Part shown: piece after piece, positions 27,542-36,606 of the stretch
Numbering within the stretch: the first letter of the stretch is position 1
How the letters are laid out: the number at the start of each line of letters is the position of its first letter
Assembly: GCF_020740535.1 (NCBI RefSeq)
Contig: NZ_CP082362.1
Coordinates: 7,561,501 to 7,625,500 of the forward strand
Length of the DNA stretch: 64,000 nucleotides
Source: Streptomyces profundus
GTDB lineage: Bacteria; Actinomycetota; Actinomycetes; Streptomycetales; Streptomycetaceae
Direction of reading: 5' to 3'
The notes under the pieces: model-generated
Seen by the model: the letters and a program-made list of their open reading frames with translations, nothing else
The model's database searches: none
Told to the model about the DNA's origin: nothing
Made by a program: the position numbers and the translations under genes

Positions 27542-27934
27542 CTAACGCACCTTGGGCGGTGCCACGAGCGGTGGTTCCGGGGGGAAGACGCAGAACTCGT
27601 TTCCCTCGGGGTCGGCGAGCACGTCCCAGGTGGCGGTGGCGTCCTCGTTCGTGCGGAGCAGGGCGGCGCCAAGCGCCAGGAGTTCCCCGGTGTCGCCCCG
27701 CACGTCGAGATGCATCCGGTTCTTGCCCGACTTGGCCTCCGGCACCGGATTGATCCAGATCAGCGGGCCCTCGCCCTCGGGGTCGTGGATCGGGACGGGC
27801 CACTCGGGCGGCCAGGTGCGCCCGTCCTCCTCCTGGTTGCGGCGCCGGTATCCCAGCGCGGCGCACCACCAGTCGGCGAGTGCCTGATGATCGACGGCGT
27901 CCAGAGCCAGGTCCTTGAAGCGTGCGGGAGGCAT
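27542..27934 (-). CDS. VOC-superfamily (glyoxalase-like) protein
   Basis: A 130-residue single-domain VOC protein. It has the pattern LALDAVDHQALADWWCAALGY at the start, NRMHLDV in the middle and VLADPEGNEFCVF near the end, the repeated beta-alpha-beta-beta-beta arrangement of glyoxalase/bleomycin-resistance folds. His and Glu in MHLDV and GNEF are probable metal ligands. The subfamily is widespread in streptomycetes and its reaction is not known. It is transcribed leftward, 94 bases upstream of the Nudix gene. Confidence 0.85.
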   Translation of the reverse strand: MPPARFKDLALDAVDHQALADWWCAALGYRRRNQEEDGRTWPPEWPVPIHDPEGEGPLIWINPVPEAKSGKNRMHLDVRGDTGELLALGAALLRTNEDATATWDVLADPEGNEFCVFPPEPPLVAPPKVR

Positions 27935-28018
27935 GGGGCCGAGCCTAGATGATCGATTCCACGGGGTTCCGTGGTCGTGGGCGCTCAGCGCGAGGTTTCA
28001 CCGCGGGATGAGGGACCA

Positions 28019-28873
28019 TCACCCCGCCGGGGGTGCGGCCCGGTGGCGTTCGAGGTCGGGCTGGCCCGCTTGGCCGGCGAGCAGGTCGGGCTTGGCCGCT
28101 GCGTCGAACGAGGTGTCACCCTTGAGGTAGCGCCCCGGGGAAGTGCCGACGGTTCGCCGGAACGCGGCGAGGAAGGCGCTCGGTGTCGCGTATCCCACGG
28201 TGTGGGCGACCCGGGAAACGGGCTGGCCCTCGGCGAGCAGGGGAAGTGCGGCGCGCAACCGCACATGGGTGCGCCAGCGGTCGAAGTGCATGCCGGTGTC
28301 GTGGACGAACAGGCGGGTCAGGGTGCGTCGGCTCACCCCGATGGCCCGTGCGTGCGCCTCCAGGCTCCGTGCGTCCGCGGGGTTGGCGAGCAGCGCGTCG
28401 GCCACGGCGCGCACGCGGTCGTCGGTGGGGTGCGGGACATCGATGGGGGTGGCCGGCAAGGGGCGCAGCAGATCCAGGACGACCGCCTCGGCGCGTAGCC
28501 GTGCGTCGTCGTGGAGGGTTTCGCGGCTGAGGTAGGCGATGAGGTGGGCCAGCAGCCCGTCGACGCCGACCGGCGTGGGGTCCGCCCAGTCCACGTCGCA
28601 TCTGTCTGGTTCGAAGTAGAGGCCGCACAGCACCGCCTCGCGGGTCGCGCCGGTCCGGTGGACCACCCCCGCGGGCAGCCACAGCGCCCGTGTGGGGGGC
28701 AGGACCCAGTAGGCGTCGTCGACGGCGACGCCCAGCACACCGCGCCGCGCCCAGACCAACTGGTGCTGTGGGTGACTGTGCGGGATGAACCACTGCCCGT
28801 ACGCCAACGGAAAGTTTCCGACGACGATTGCGCCCACCCCGGGCGGGACGGCTCCCACGACGGCCTTGGTCAT
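28019..28873 (-). CDS. AraC-family regulator with N-terminal cupin
   Basis: A 284-residue regulator with an N-terminal cupin (IPHSHPQHQLVWARRGVLG) and a C-terminal AraC DNA-binding domain with two helix-turn-helix units, the second reading VSRVAHTVGYATPSAFLAAFRR. It is divergent from an MFS exporter 161 bases away, the same arrangement as NimR/NimT of E. coli, so it probably controls that exporter. The inducer is unknown. Confidence 0.88.
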   Translation of the reverse strand: MTKAVVGAVPPGVGAIVVGNFPLAYGQWFIPHSHPQHQLVWARRGVLGVAVDDAYWVLPPTRALWLPAGVVHRTGATREAVLCGLYFEPDRCDVDWADPTPVGVDGLLAHLIAYLSRETLHDDARLRAEAVVLDLLRPLPATPIDVPHPTDDRVRAVADALLANPADARSLEAHARAIGVSRRTLTRLFVHDTGMHFDRWRTHVRLRAALPLLAEGQPVSRVAHTVGYATPSAFLAAFRRTVGTSPGRYLKGDTSFDAAAKPDLLAGQAGQPDLERHRAAPPAG

Positions 28874-29034
28874 GGCCTCAGCCTATGTCCTCAACGCGAC
28901 ACGACAAGGCCCGGTAGCGCATCGCGGTCAGTGCAGCCGGTGCATAGCGTCATTCGCATGTCGATCGATCACCCACCGCGCCATGGGCGTTACCGCAGTG
29001 CACAGGGGCCGTTGACGAGGACAGGACGCTCGGC

Positions 29035-30528
29035 ATGACGTCGGTACGCACCACAGTCACCGCCAACGCTCTGGGGCGCCGCGGGCCGGCCCTGGTAGTG
29101 CTGTGCCTCGTACAGTTCATGCTCGTCCTGGACGACAACGTGGTGAGCGTGGCGCTCCCCAGCATGAGGGAGGATCTCGGCTTCAGCGCCGCGGGCCTGT
29201 CCTGGGTCGTCAACGCCTACTTCCTCGCCTTCGGCGGGCTGTTGCTGTTGTTCGGCCGCATGGCTGACCTGCTGGGCCGCAGGCGTGTCTTCCTGACCGG
29301 CGTGGCGCTGTTCGGTGCGGCGAGCCTGGTCTGCGGGCTCGCGCAGGAGCCTTGGCAGCTCGTGGCAGGACGGTTCGTCCAGGGCGCGGGCGCGGCCATG
29401 GCCAGCCCGGCCGCGCTGGCACTGATCACGCTGCTGTTCCCCGGTACCGAGGAGCGCGCGAAGGCGTTTGGCCTCTGGGGAGGCATCGCGGGTCTCGGCG
29501 GCACGATGGGGCTGGTGATCTCCGGGGCGCTGACCGGCCTGGCGTCCTGGCGCTGGATCTTCCTGATCAACCTGCCGGTGGTCCTCGCGGCCGTTGTGCT
29601 GCTCCCGCGCCTGGTCCCCGAGAGCCGGGCCGGGCGCGCGGTGCGCCTCGACGTACCCGGCGCGGTACTCGGCACCGGTGCCCTGGTGTCCCTGGTCTAC
29701 GGACTGCTCCGGGCCGGGGAGGCCGGCTGGGGCGACCCGGCCGCTGTCGGGACCCTGGTGCTGGCCGTGCTTCTGGCCGTCGCCTTCGTCGCGGCCGAGG
29801 CAAGGACCGCCGAGCCGCTGGTGCCGTTGTCGTTCCTGTCCTTCCGCGTCCGCGCCGTCGCCAATGGAACGACCCTGCTGTTCTCCGCCGCCATGTACGC
29901 GATGGCCTTCCTGCTGATGGTGCACCTGCAGACGGTGCTGGGCTACCGCCCGCTCACGGCCGGCCTCGCCTACCTGCCCTACGGTGCCGGCATCCTCGCG
30001 GGCATGTGGCTCTCCTCCCGAGCGGTGGTCAGGCTCGGCGTGCGCCCGGCCCTCGTCATGTCCTTCCTGACCAGCGCGGCCGGACTGCTGATGCTGTCCG
30101 GCTTGGCACCGGGTGACGGCTACGCCTCCGGAGTACTCCCCGGCATGCTCGTCACGAGCCTCGGGTGCGGACTGAGTCTGCCCGCCCTGACCGTCGCCGC
30201 GCTCACGGGCACCACCGAGGAGAACGCCGGACTCGGCTCGGCCGTCCTGAGCTCCGTTCAACAAGTCGGCGGCGCCGTGGGGGTGGCGGTGCTCGTCGCT
30301 CTGGCTTCGCGCCGCGGCGACGCCTTGGCGGCCCAGGGCGATCCCCTGCACGCCGCGACGGCGGGCTTCTCACTCGCCCTCACCGTCGCTGCCGCCCTCC
30401 TCACGCTCGGCGCTGTCCTCATAGGCACCCTGCTCGGGAGGAAGCACCGCCCGGAAGACGCGCTCGACCAGGGCCTGTCGAACGGATCCTCTGGATCTTC
30501 GGGGACCGGCGAGGGGCTCAGGCGGTGA
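29035..30528 (+). CDS. MFS drug exporter, DHA2 (14-TM) family
   Basis: A 497-residue major facilitator protein with 14 predicted membrane helices. Motif A-like GRMADLLGRRRVFLTG lies near residue 80, motif B/C-like GRFVQGAGAAMASPAALALI follows, and D at LVLDDNVVSVALP marks the DHA2 motif D1 in helix 1. It should export a small toxic compound using the proton gradient. It is controlled most likely by the divergent AraC-type regulator. Its 3' end overlaps the convergent PPOX gene by 11 bases. Confidence 0.9.
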   Translation: MTSVRTTVTANALGRRGPALVVLCLVQFMLVLDDNVVSVALPSMREDLGFSAAGLSWVVNAYFLAFGGLLLLFGRMADLLGRRRVFLTGVALFGAASLVCGLAQEPWQLVAGRFVQGAGAAMASPAALALITLLFPGTEERAKAFGLWGGIAGLGGTMGLVISGALTGLASWRWIFLINLPVVLAAVVLLPRLVPESRAGRAVRLDVPGAVLGTGALVSLVYGLLRAGEAGWGDPAAVGTLVLAVLLAVAFVAAEARTAEPLVPLSFLSFRVRAVANGTTLLFSAAMYAMAFLLMVHLQTVLGYRPLTAGLAYLPYGAGILAGMWLSSRAVVRLGVRPALVMSFLTSAAGLLMLSGLAPGDGYASGVLPGMLVTSLGCGLSLPALTVAALTGTTEENAGLGSAVLSSVQQVGGAVGVAVLVALASRRGDALAAQGDPLHAATAGFSLALTVAAALLTLGAVLIGTLLGRKHRPEDALDQGLSNGSSGSSGTGEGLRR

Positions 30529-30964
30529 GCTCCGCCTCCGCGACCACCCGTTCGGGCCTGATCCGCACCAGCAGCTCGCCCGGCACCGCGTTGCGGGCCC
30601 CGAACTCCTCGGCGCGGTCGGCCCCCATGTAGCGGGCGGCGATCCGGGTGGCCCAGGTGCGCAGCTCGTCCGGGTCCTCGCTCAACTCGGCGCGTCCGCG
30701 CAGCAGCACGAAGCCGAACGGCGGGGTCTCCTGGTCGACACAGAAGGCGACCTGGCCGTCCCTGGCCAGATTGCGCCCCTTGACCGAACGCTTGCCCGTG
30801 GTCAGGACCACCTCGTCGCCGTCCAGCACGAACCACACCGGGGCGACATGCGGGTGGCCGTCCTCGGTCACGGTGGAGAGCTTGCCGGTGCGGGTGCCGT
30901 CGGTGACGAACGCCCGCCATTCCTCTGACCGCATCGCGTGTGCCATGGGCCCATCGTGCGTCAT
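30518..30964 (-). CDS. PPOX-class (FMN/F420-dependent) oxidoreductase-like protein
   Basis: A 148-residue split-barrel protein of the pyridoxamine-phosphate-oxidase-like class. The block TGKLSTVTEDGHPHVAPVWF is the typical flavin/F420-binding N-terminal strand pair, followed by VVLTTGKRSVKGRNLARD. In actinomycetes many of these bind coenzyme F420, but flavin cannot be ruled out. The start at 30964 overlaps the stop of the DUF2332 gene by ATGA, which favours it over the in-frame ATG at 30946. Confidence 0.86.
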   Translation of the reverse strand: MTHDGPMAHAMRSEEWRAFVTDGTRTGKLSTVTEDGHPHVAPVWFVLDGDEVVLTTGKRSVKGRNLARDGQVAFCVDQETPPFGFVLLRGRAELSEDPDELRTWATRIAARYMGADRAEEFGARNAVPGELLVRIRPERVVAEAELTA

Positions 30965-32043
30965 CCGTCAGCGCCCAGCCATCGGGCCGGTACGCCGTGC
31001 GGGTGAGCGGTCGCCAGCGGCTGCTCGGGCTCGGTCCCCACCCGCACCGACAGCCAGAAGGCCGCGTCACCGCCCCGGACGCCGGGTTCGAAGGCGATGT
31101 GCGCGAACCCGGCCTCGGGCGTCGCCGCCCCGGCCAGCCGCGCCAACTCGCCCTCCACGACGGCCCATTCGTCCGCCGAGACATACTGGCGCATCACCGA
31201 GTGCCAGACGACGGTCAACGTGCCGGGCTCGACGTCCACCGTGGACAGGAACTCGGCCGCGCCGGATGACTGCACCGTGGCCGGCACCTTGGCCGCGACC
31301 CGGATCGCGCCCTCAAGACGCTCCATGCGGGCGACCTGGTCGGGCCAGACATAGGCCCGGAGGGTGAGCGAGCCCTCGGTGGACAGCGGGTCGATGGGGG
31401 CGAGGTCGCAACCGCGCCGCTCCACGATCCGCAGGGCCTGGTGGCGGCGCGCGCCGGCGCGCAACCATCCTGGTACGCCGCCGGCCCAGGCGTCCGTGAG
31501 CCGCACCGGCGCGTCCAGCGGGCCCCAGGCGAACCGCTCCGCCTCGTACCGGAACTGGTCCGCCCGGAGGTTGAGACCGCCGCTCGACCCCAACTCGAAG
31601 ATCCGCACCGGGAGCTGCGCACTGGGCACGATGTGCAGAAGGGCCGCGAGCAACAGGTTGGCGCGGCCCACCTCGTTGGTCTGCGGCGGGCGTGTCAGCC
31701 ACCGGGCGATCCACTCCGGCTCCTGGGCGATGGCCGCGCGCAGCGCCGGCCAGGCCGCGTCGGGAAGGCCAGGGGTGAGGGCGCCGCCGGCGCTCGGGAG
31801 GTGCGCGGCCAGCTCGGGGGCCCGCCCGGTCAGCGCCAGCGCGTGCGCCCCGCCGAGGAGCCGCAGCGGCAACGCGTCGTCCAGGTGCGCCGTGTGATGC
31901 CCCAGCAACGCGTCCGCGCAGGGCCCGCCCCTCTCGATGTCCCCCGCGGCCCGTTCCAGCAGCGCGGCGTACAGCGGCGAGCCGAGGCGACCACAGGCCC
32001 GGGCCTGCTGAAGGAAGACCCGGGCAACTTGTTCACGGGGCAT
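30961..32043 (-). CDS. DUF2332 protein
   Basis: A 360-residue protein matching the actinomycete DUF2332 family, with RIFELGSSGGLNLRADQFRYE, a block like SAM-binding motif I of methyltransferases, and TVVWHSVMRQYVSADE toward the C-terminus. The function is unknown. It is the first gene of a two-gene run with the PPOX protein, joined by a 4-bp overlap. Confidence 0.85.
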   Translation of the reverse strand: MPREQVARVFLQQARACGRLGSPLYAALLERAAGDIERGGPCADALLGHHTAHLDDALPLRLLGGAHALALTGRAPELAAHLPSAGGALTPGLPDAAWPALRAAIAQEPEWIARWLTRPPQTNEVGRANLLLAALLHIVPSAQLPVRIFELGSSGGLNLRADQFRYEAERFAWGPLDAPVRLTDAWAGGVPGWLRAGARRHQALRIVERRGCDLAPIDPLSTEGSLTLRAYVWPDQVARMERLEGAIRVAAKVPATVQSSGAAEFLSTVDVEPGTLTVVWHSVMRQYVSADEWAVVEGELARLAGAATPEAGFAHIAFEPGVRGGDAAFWLSVRVGTEPEQPLATAHPHGVPARWLGADG

Positions 32044-32307
32044 CGGTACTCCTCACTCAACGTCGCTCAAGATCATGAGGCCCCACCGGTGGCGAAGGGA
32101 AGGGCCAACGGGGGAATAGGCCCGGGATAAGGGCTCACTCGTACTTCTGTGCCCCGAATGTTCGTGCCCATGACAGCTTCGTCGGCGGGACGACCGACCG
32201 ACGTGCGCACGGGCATCTCCCCACCGCGACACGGCCGTTGGCGGCGTGCGGCGGCAGCGGGTCGGCGCGCCCGGTCGGGCGCGGTAAGCGCGTTCTACGA
32301 TGGCGGC

Positions 32308-32973
32308 ATGAGTGCTCAGCGGATCATCGTCTTCAGCCGAACCACCGGATTCCGTCACGACTCGATTCCGGACGGCGTCGCCGCCTTCCACGATCTGGGC
32401 GCCCAGGCGGGGTTCGCCGTCACCGCGACGGAGGACCCTGACGAGCTGGCCCAGGCCCTGCCAGGGGCCCGCGCCGTCGTCTTCCTCTCCACCAGCGGCG
32501 AGATCCTCACCGACGACTCCCGCGCCGCGCTGCGGGCCCTCCTCGCCGACGGCGGCGGCTTCGTCGGCGTGCACGGCGCGTCCACCACCGAGTACGACTG
32601 GCCCTGGTTCGGCAGCAACGTGGTCGGCGCCGTCTTCGACGGCCACCCCGCGCTTCAGCCCGGCGTCGTCGTCGTGGAGGACCGTGACCACCCCGCCACC
32701 GCGCACCTGCCCGAGCGCTGGGAGTTCACCGACGAGTGGTACAACTTCACCAGCAACCCGCGCCCCCGCGTCCGGGTGTTGGCCAGCGCCGACGAGAGCA
32801 GCTACGAGGGCGGCGGGATGGGCGCCGACCACCCCCTCGCGTGGTGCCACACCCTGGCGGGGGGCCGCTCCTTCTACACCGCGCTCGGCCACACCTCCGA
32901 GTCCTTCGACGACCCGGCCTTCCGCGCCCATCTGCTCGGCGGGCTGCGCTGGGCCACCGACCAGCCCGCTTAG
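32308..32973 (+). CDS. ThuA-like domain protein
   Basis: A 221-residue ThuA/GATase1-like protein. Diagnostic segments are [33 protein letters not shown] and [16 protein letters not shown]. ThuA proteins are linked to trehalose and other sugar utilisation, and related domains occur in secreted carbohydrate-active proteins; this one lacks a signal peptide. The start at 32308 fits the family N-terminus ([11 protein letters not shown]). The macrodomain gene follows 32 bases later on the same strand. Confidence 0.86.
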   Translation: MSAQRIIVFSRTTGFRHDSIPDGVAAFHDLGAQAGFAVTATEDPDELAQALPGARAVVFLSTSGEILTDDSRAALRALLADGGGFVGVHGASTTEYDWPWFGSNVVGAVFDGHPALQPGVVVVEDRDHPATAHLPERWEFTDEWYNFTSNPRPRVRVLASADESSYEGGGMGADHPLAWCHTLAGGRSFYTALGHTSESFDDPAFRAHLLGGLRWATDQPA

Positions 32974-33005
32974 TCCCTCCCCACCCCCGATGCCATCATG
33001 GGGGG

Positions 33006-33518
33006 ATGGCGGTGATCACACGGGTACGCGGCGACATCACCAGGCAACGCGTGGACGCGGTGGTGAACGCCGCCAACTCGTCGCTGTTGGGCGGCGGCGG
33101 GGTGGACGGCGCGATCCACCGCGCCGGCGGGCCCGAGATCCTCGCCGCCTGTCGCGAACTGCGCGCCGGCCACCTCGGCGGTGGCCTGCCCACCGGCCAG
33201 GCGGTCGCCACCACCGCCGGCCGGCTGCCCGCCCGCTGGGTGATCCACACGGTGGGCCCCGTCCACTCCGCCGCCGATGACCGCTCGGCGCTGCTGACCT
33301 CCTGCTACCGCGAGTCGCTGCGCGTCGCCGAGGAGCTCGGCGCGGCCACCGTGGCGCTGCCGGCGATCTCCACCGGCGTCTACCGCTGGCCCGTCGAGGA
33401 CGCCGCGCGGATCGCCCTTGCCGCCGCGCGCCGGGCCGCCGTCGGCGGCGCCTTCGCCGAGCTGCGCTTCGTGCTCTTCGACCAGCGCGCCTACGACCTC
33501 TTCGACCCCGCCGGCTGA
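33006..33518 (+). CDS. macrodomain ADP-ribose/O-acetyl-ADP-ribose hydrolase
   Basis: A 170-residue MacroD-type macrodomain. The catalytic/binding blocks are [31 protein letters not shown], and [13 protein letters not shown]. MacroD-type enzymes remove ADP-ribose from acidic residues or deacetylate O-acetyl-ADP-ribose. The ATG at 33006 has GGGGG directly upstream. It probably forms an operon with the ThuA-like gene. The left end of an IS605 element begins about 100 bases downstream. Confidence 0.9.
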   Translation: MAVITRVRGDITRQRVDAVVNAANSSLLGGGGVDGAIHRAGGPEILAACRELRAGHLGGGLPTGQAVATTAGRLPARWVIHTVGPVHSAADDRSALLTSCYRESLRVAEELGAATVALPAISTGVYRWPVEDAARIALAAARRAAVGGAFAELRFVLFDQRAYDLFDPAG

Positions 33519-33657
33519 TCGGCCGGCGGCCGGACCCGCCCCGCCGGCGCCCCGCCGGGCGTCCACCAGGTCAGCGCCCCCGCACCCGGGCCGGTCGCCT
33601 CTCGGCCACGCCGAAACGTCAACTCCCCGGCGCTCGCTACCGGGACTATTCGCAGTG

Positions 33658-33677
33658 CACCGGGCTTCAGCCCGGTG
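33658..33677 (+). repeat. IS605 left-end hairpin
   Basis: Perfect 8-bp stem with a TTCA loop near the left end of the element, the likely single-strand recognition structure for the Y1 transposase. Confidence 0.65.
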
Positions 33678-33748
33678 GTGAAGCGAATCTGAGAGCTGCT
33701 CTGGCCTCGGCTGTGTGTATGGATCCGCACTGTTCACCTCAGCCCAGG

Positions 33749-34165
33749 TCAGAGCGGCCGGTTCTGCTGCTCGATGTACTGCTTCACGATGCTGAGTGGT
33801 GCGCCGCCGGCGGAACCGGCGAAGTACGAGCCGGACCAGAGTCGTTGTGCTCGCCAGTAGTGGCGCACGAGGTCGGGGAACTCCTGGCGGAGGCGGCGCG
33901 AGGACACGCCTTTGAGGGAGTTCACCAGCCTGGACACGGCGACCTTGGGCGGGAAGTTCACGAGGAGGTGGACGTGGTTGGCCTCGCCGTTGAACTCGAC
34001 CAGCTCGGCCTCGAAGTCCTCGCACACGGCGCGCATGATCTCCTCACACCGCGTCAGGTGTCGGTCGGCGAAGACGGAGTGCCGGTACTTCGTCACGAAA
34101 ACCAAGTGGACATGCATGCGGAAGACACAGTGACGACCTGTTCGAATGTTCTCATCGATACCCAT
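33749..34165 (-). CDS. tnpA: IS200/IS605 transposase TnpA (Y1 family)
   Basis: A 138-residue Y1-type single-strand transposase. It has the metal-binding HUH motif as HVHLL (NHVHLLVNFPP), the N-terminal HVHLVFVTKYRH segment, and the C-terminal catalytic Tyr in KQYIEQQ. The length is normal for the family and the reading frame is intact. The start at 34165 is chosen because it begins at the family N-terminus (MGIDENIRTGRH). It is divergent from tnpB with 25 bases between. Confidence 0.93.
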   Translation of the reverse strand: MGIDENIRTGRHCVFRMHVHLVFVTKYRHSVFADRHLTRCEEIMRAVCEDFEAELVEFNGEANHVHLLVNFPPKVAVSRLVNSLKGVSSRRLRQEFPDLVRHYWRAQRLWSGSYFAGSAGGAPLSIVKQYIEQQNRPL

Positions 34166-34190
34166 AAACCAACTGTGTATCATGATCCCC

Positions 34191-35399
34191 ATGCAGCTTC
34201 GGTACAGCTTCCGCCTGTACCCGAGCACCGGTCAGCGCAGCGCGTTAGCGAGGGCGTTCGGGTGCGCGCGGGTGGTCTACAACGACGCGCTCCGCGCTCG
34301 CAAGACCGCCCGCAGCGAAGGCATGCCGTTCCCGAAGACCGGTGACCTGTCGAAGTCGCTGATCACCGAGGCCAAGAACACCCCGGAACGGGCCTGGCTC
34401 AGCGACGTGTCGGCGGTCGTCCTCCAGCAGTCCCTCCGCGACCTGGACACCGCGTACCGGAACTTCCTCGACGGGCTGGCGGGCAAGCGCCCGCGCATGG
34501 GCGCACCCCGGTACAAGTCCCGCAAGGACACGCGACATTCGGTCCGGTTCACCGCGAACGCCCGCTGGTCGATCACGACCGGCGGGAAGCTGCGCCTGCC
34601 GAAGATCGGCGACGTCAAGGTGAAGTGGTCGCGGACGCTGCCCTCCGTGCCCTCGACGGTGACGGTGGTCAAGGACAGCGCGTGCGGGTACTTCGCGAGC
34701 TTCGTCGTGGAGACCGGTCCGCAGGAAGTCCTTCCCGAGGTCGTGCCCGAGCTGGGCATCGATCTCGGGCTCGGGCACTTCGCGGTCCTCTCCGACGGGA
34801 CGAAGGTCGACAGCCCGCGCTTCCTGCGCCGGGCCGAAAAGCGCCTGAAGAAGGCACAGCGGAACCTCTCCCGCAAGGAGAAGGGCTCCAGCAACCGGAA
34901 CAAGGCCCGGCTGAAGGTCGCCCGCGCTCACGCGAAGGTGGCCGACGCGCGCCGCGAGTTCCACCACCAGCTCTCCACGAAGCTGATCCGCGAGAACCAA
35001 GCGGTCGCCGTGGAGGACCTGGCGGTGAAGGGACTCGCCCGCACGCGCCTGGCCAAGTCCGTCCACGACGCCGGATGGTCGGCGTTCGTGAACATGCTGG
35101 AGTACAAGGCCGCACGGTACGGGCGCACCTTCGTGGAGATCGGCCGCTTCGAGCCCACATCTCAGGTGTGCTCGCGGTGCGGCGTGAAGGACGGTCCGAA
35201 GCCGCTGCACGTCCGTGTGTGGACGTGTGGGGCGTGCGGGGCTGTCCTGGACCGGGACATCAACGCGGCGGTCAACGTCGCCAAGGCGGCCGGACTGGCC
35301 GTGTCAGCCTGTGGAGCGCGGGTAAGACCGGGACCCGTCCCGGCACCGCGCAGCGAAGCAGGAACCCACCCGACACCACAGCCTCTGACGGCGCGGTAG
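34191..35399 (+). CDS. tnpB: RNA-guided endonuclease TnpB
   Basis: A 402-residue TnpB with a complete RuvC active site: Asp in GIDLGLGHFAVLSDG, Glu in AVEDLAVKG and Asp in LDRDINAAVN. A zinc finger CSRCG ... CGACG precedes the last motif. TnpB uses an RNA from the element's right end to cut target DNA next to a short adjacent motif and is the ancestor of Cas12. No frameshift is seen, so it may be active. ATG 34191 gives the usual MQLRYSFRLYPS start; ATG 34182 is nine bases earlier. Confidence 0.94.
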   Translation: MQLRYSFRLYPSTGQRSALARAFGCARVVYNDALRARKTARSEGMPFPKTGDLSKSLITEAKNTPERAWLSDVSAVVLQQSLRDLDTAYRNFLDGLAGKRPRMGAPRYKSRKDTRHSVRFTANARWSITTGGKLRLPKIGDVKVKWSRTLPSVPSTVTVVKDSACGYFASFVVETGPQEVLPEVVPELGIDLGLGHFAVLSDGTKVDSPRFLRRAEKRLKKAQRNLSRKEKGSSNRNKARLKVARAHAKVADARREFHHQLSTKLIRENQAVAVEDLAVKGLARTRLAKSVHDAGWSAFVNMLEYKAARYGRTFVEIGRFEPTSQVCSRCGVKDGPKPLHVRVWTCGACGAVLDRDINAAVNVAKAAGLAVSACGARVRPGPVPAPRSEAGTHPTPQPLTAR

Positions 35400-35437
35400 G
35401 CGGGAATCGCCGCCCCTCAGGGCGGCGAGGAAGTCAA
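35270..35437 (+). ncRNA. probable omega RNA (reRNA) of TnpB
   Basis: By analogy with characterised TnpB systems, the guide RNA spans the 3' end of tnpB and the right end, finishing at the element boundary after hairpin 35408-35427. Guide sequence would come from the flank beginning at 35438. The 5' end given here is a guess; only the hairpin and boundary are seen in the sequence. Confidence 0.4.
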
Positions 35438-36495
35438 CCCTCGGGCGTGACCAGCTCCACCGCGCGCCTGGCCGCCACCCCGGGCAACGGGTCGTCAGGA
35501 TCGGCCTCCCACAGATCCCACAGGGTGTCGGCCAGCTTGATCACATGCTCGTCCCCGTGCTCCGCGGCCCGATCGAACATCTCCGCCGCGTCGAGGGACG
35601 CGCCGGACGGCGGCGTCGCCGGCCCGCCCGGCGGGGCGTAGCTCGCGACCACCGCCGCGCTCGCCGCCCAGGCCGCCCCCACGCTCTCCCGCCACAGCGC
35701 CGGCGGCAGCGCGGGCAGCGTCCGCAGCACCGCGTTGGGCGCCGTCACCGCGTGCACCAACATCACCGGCTCCCCGTGGGCGTGGCCCGCGTAGTACGCG
35801 GCGGCGGCCCGCACCAATTCCGCCAACCCGCGCCGCGCCTCCGTCGGATCCGTCGGCAGGGCACGCTCCCACGCCGGCAGCCCCGCGAGCTGCCCCAACC
35901 TGTGGTTGATCCCGCCCGAACGGTCGGCGACCGGCACCACCGCGCGCAACGCCGCCGCCGGGTCGGCGGCACCGGTCGGCAGCGGCGTGCGCCCCCGGGG
36001 CAGCGGCTGGTGGCGCGCCGCCCAGTAGCCGAGGCCCTCCGCCAGCTCGGCCACCCTCGGCTCCGTCGAACCGTCCGTCAACAGCACCCGCACCGCGTGC
36101 CCCACCCGGATCACCGGATGCGTCGCCCCGCCCGCGATGCCGGGCAGCAGCCGGGGCCACCACTCCGCCAGGACCTCGGGCCAGGGCCGCTCGGCCAGCC
36201 GTTCCCGGAAGAACACCGACCAGTCCGTCAGATACCGCGCGTCGCCCAGCCGTGCCCGCCAGTTCTCCGCCGTGATCCGCCCCTGGGCGGCCGGCCGTTC
36301 CTCCAACCGCCGCTGATACGCGTCGATCCAGCGGTGGACCCGCCGCCCCTGGCCCCGGCGCACCAGCGCCTCCACCGCCATCGGGCCGTGGTTGCTCAAC
36401 CAGCCGACGAACTCGGGGCCCGTGCGGTGCAGCCGCGCCAAGCCCTCGTCCAACGTGCCGTTCCGCACCTGGTCCTGCCTCCGCGTCTCGTCCAT
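35434..36495 (-). CDS. questin-oxidase-like (DUF4243) protein
   Basis: A 353-residue protein resembling the questin oxidase/DUF4243 family, with GPEFVGWLSNHGPMAVEALVRRGQ at the N-terminus, GYWAARHQPLP and HAVTAPNAVLRTLPAL later. Members of this family catalyse Baeyer-Villiger-like ring opening in fungal pathways; the bacterial role is unknown. The stop codon lies inside the TCAA at the IS605 right end, so the insertion occurred exactly at the gene's end without altering the protein. The ATG at 36495 is preferred over a longer Arg/Gly-rich extension. Confidence 0.75.
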   Translation of the reverse strand: MDETRRQDQVRNGTLDEGLARLHRTGPEFVGWLSNHGPMAVEALVRRGQGRRVHRWIDAYQRRLEERPAAQGRITAENWRARLGDARYLTDWSVFFRERLAERPWPEVLAEWWPRLLPGIAGGATHPVIRVGHAVRVLLTDGSTEPRVAELAEGLGYWAARHQPLPRGRTPLPTGAADPAAALRAVVPVADRSGGINHRLGQLAGLPAWERALPTDPTEARRGLAELVRAAAAYYAGHAHGEPVMLVHAVTAPNAVLRTLPALPPALWRESVGAAWAASAAVVASYAPPGGPATPPSGASLDAAEMFDRAAEHGDEHVIKLADTLWDLWEADPDDPLPGVAARRAVELVTPEG

Positions 36496-36606
36496 GCCCC
36501 CCGACGCTACGCACCGCCCCCGACCCCGGTAACGGACCCGAGCCCCGGTTCCGCCAGGACCCATCGACCTAGGCCGTGTCCGCGAACCCCGGGGCCCGCT
36601 CGCCCC

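Larger units (their letters stand above)
33623..35437. mobile_element. IS200/IS605-type insertion sequence
   Basis: Divergent tnpA (Y1 transposase) and tnpB are flanked by subterminal hairpins rather than terminal inverted repeats. The left hairpin is CACCGGGC-TTCA-GCCCGGTG (33658-33677); the right hairpin is CGCCGCCC-CTCA-GGGCGGCG (35408-35427), preceded by GAAT and followed by TCAA (35434-35437), exactly the guide and cleavage tetranucleotides known for IS608. GTCAA also occurs at 33618-33622, so I place the left boundary there tentatively. Confidence 0.7.
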
